From Bacillus glycinifermentans (GTDB taxonomy: Bacteria > Bacillota > Bacilli > Bacillales > Bacillaceae): a DNA stretch of 64,000 nucleotides. The stretch is from the NCBI RefSeq assembly GCF_001042475.2, contig NZ_LECW02000026.1, positions 1-64,000 of the forward strand, given 5' to 3'. The notes below the pieces were generated by a model that was given only the letters and a program-made list of their open reading frames with translations, was not told the DNA's origin and ran no database searches. Shown here in pieces: positions 63,080-64,000 of this stretch (position 1 is the first letter of the stretch; each line of letters starts with the position of its first letter). A program made the position numbers and the translations under genes.

Positions 63080-64000
63080 ATGTATCATTTGTATTCTCAT
63101 AACGACTTAGACGGAGTCGGATGCGGAATCGTCGCAAAGACGGCCTTCGGCGAACAGGTGGAGGTTCGCTACAATTCGGTCACAGGACTGGATATCCAAG
63201 TCGAAAGATTTTTAGATCGGGCGAAAGACAAGCGAAAACAGGGCGGCTTGTTCATCACGGATTTATCCGTCCATCAGGAAAATGAAAACAAGCTGAATGA
63301 ATACGCCGAAGCTGGCGGAAAGGTCAAACTCATCGACCATCATAAAACAGCGCTTCATTTGAACGAACACCCGTGGGGCCTTGTGAAAGTCGAATATGAA
63401 GACGGAAGGCTCGCATCGGCCACTTCTCTTTTTTATGAATATTTAGCAGAGAACGGCCTGATCGAGAAAACGAAAGCGATGGACCAATTTGTCGAGCTCG
63501 TCCGGCTTTATGATACATGGGAATGGGAGGAAGCGGGCGTTCTTGAGGCGAAGCGGCTGAACGACTTGTTTTTCATGGTGTCCATTGACGAATTTGAAGA
63601 AAAAATGATCCGGCGCCTGAAAGAAAATGACGAATTTTCCTTTGACGAATTCGAGGAAAAGATCCTCGATATGGAAGAAGAGAAGATTGAACGGTACATT
63701 CGCAGGAAAAGGCGGGAAATCGTGCAGACCTTCATTCAAGGGCATTGCGTCGGAATCGTCCATGCCGAAAGCTACCATTCAGAGGTCGGCAACGAACTCG
63801 GAAAAGAATTTCCCCATCTTGACTACATCGCCATTTTAAATATGGGCGGCAAAAAGGTGAGCCTCCGGACCATTCATGATGAAACCGACGTCTCTGAAAT
63901 CGCCGGCGCTTTCGGCGGTGGGGGCCATGCTAAAGCAGCCGGCTGCCCGTTGACAGACGAAGCGTTCAGGCTGTTCGTGCAAGAGCCATTTCCGGTGGAA
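63080..64000 (+). CDS. nrnB: Oligoribonuclease NrnB (YngD), 3' end outside window
   Basis: 307 codons are open from ATG 63080 to the window edge. The DHH phosphoesterase motifs are visible: HNDLDGVGCG (residues 7-16), ITDLSVH, LIDHHKT and, in the DHHA1 part, FGGGGHAKAAG. B. subtilis NrnB (399 residues) degrades short RNA from the 5' or 3' end and c-di-AMP/pGpG-type dinucleotides in relatives. A Glu/Lys-rich helical insert (FDEFEEKILDMEEEKIERYI) is seen at about residues 185-205. The ribosome site GGGTGG is modest. yngD lies near yngE in B. subtilis as well, supporting synteny. Confidence 0.9.
   Translation, partial: MYHLYSHNDLDGVGCGIVAKTAFGEQVEVRYNSVTGLDIQVERFLDRAKDKRKQGGLFITDLSVHQENENKLNEYAEAGGKVKLIDHHKTALHLNEHPWGLVKVEYEDGRLASATSLFYEYLAENGLIEKTKAMDQFVELVRLYDTWEWEEAGVLEAKRLNDLFFMVSIDEFEEKMIRRLKENDEFSFDEFEEKILDMEEEKIERYIRRKRREIVQTFIQGHCVGIVHAESYHSEVGNELGKEFPHLDYIAILNMGGKKVSLRTIHDETDVSEIAGAFGGGGHAKAAGCPLTDEAFRLFVQEPFPVE

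Overview
The window is chromosomal DNA of a Bacillus of the licheniformis group. Most genes have clear Bacillus subtilis counterparts (gltC/gltAB, yoxD, proH, the yit genes, yngJ to yngE with nrnB, yjlC-ndh, dacC, ykoST, lmrB, yyaE, yfiBC). It also carries pyruvate formate-lyase with its activase, which B. subtilis lacks and B. licheniformis has. No rRNA, tRNA, CRISPR array or complete insertion sequence is visible.

Layout. 1-2.2 kb: the end of a germinant-receptor operon (GerC-type then GerB-type gene, the latter frameshifted). 2.2-17.6 kb: drug exporters with MarR-type neighbours, a lone flagellin with a sigma-D promoter, a molybdopterin oxidoreductase, LmrB, YoxD, a CYP109-like P450, a PhoD-type phosphodiesterase without an export signal, and a marR-yfiB-yfiC exporter operon. 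17.6-21.3 kb: an anchored phosphatase-superfamily protein divergent from a di-haem cytochrome c. 21.4-28.5 kb: glutamate synthase (gltAB) and its regulator gltC. 28.7-31.8 kb: a CotT-like coat protein and the ykoST glycosyltransferase pair. 31.8-36.9 kb: yitG-yitF-yitE, yitD and yitB (sulfolactate/sulfur metabolism). 37.2-43.7 kb: a DUF421 gene, proH, and an AT-rich accessory island, then an HxlR regulator and a quinone reductase. 44.0-53.7 kb: an eight-gene acyl-CoA/leucine-type catabolic operon. 54-56.3 kb: yjlC-ndh under a Rex box. 56.5-59.7 kb: dacC and two unfamiliar surface/secreted proteins. 59.8-63 kb: pflBA under an Fnr box, pflB being frameshifted. The last 0.9 kb is the start of nrnB.

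The most notable find is at 39.0-42.5 kb. The osmoadaptive proline operon (proH-proJ-proA type) is broken. proH is intact, but only the first ~49 codons of proJ and the last ~80 codons of proA remain. The ~3.1 kb between them is AT-rich and holds short immunity-like genes (one SUKH-type, two unrecognised) mixed with decayed gene fragments and hairpin terminators, with no toxin gene. This looks like an orphan immunity cassette array that replaced the core of a stress operon.

Two genes (a gerB homologue and pflB) are each broken by one missing base in a homopolymer. Both could be real mutations or sequencing errors, and they should be treated alike until reads are checked. Several regulatory sites are legible: a sigma-D promoter, Fnr and Rex boxes, a GltC dyad, a MerR-type 19-bp-spacer promoter before lmrB, and several unassigned operators.
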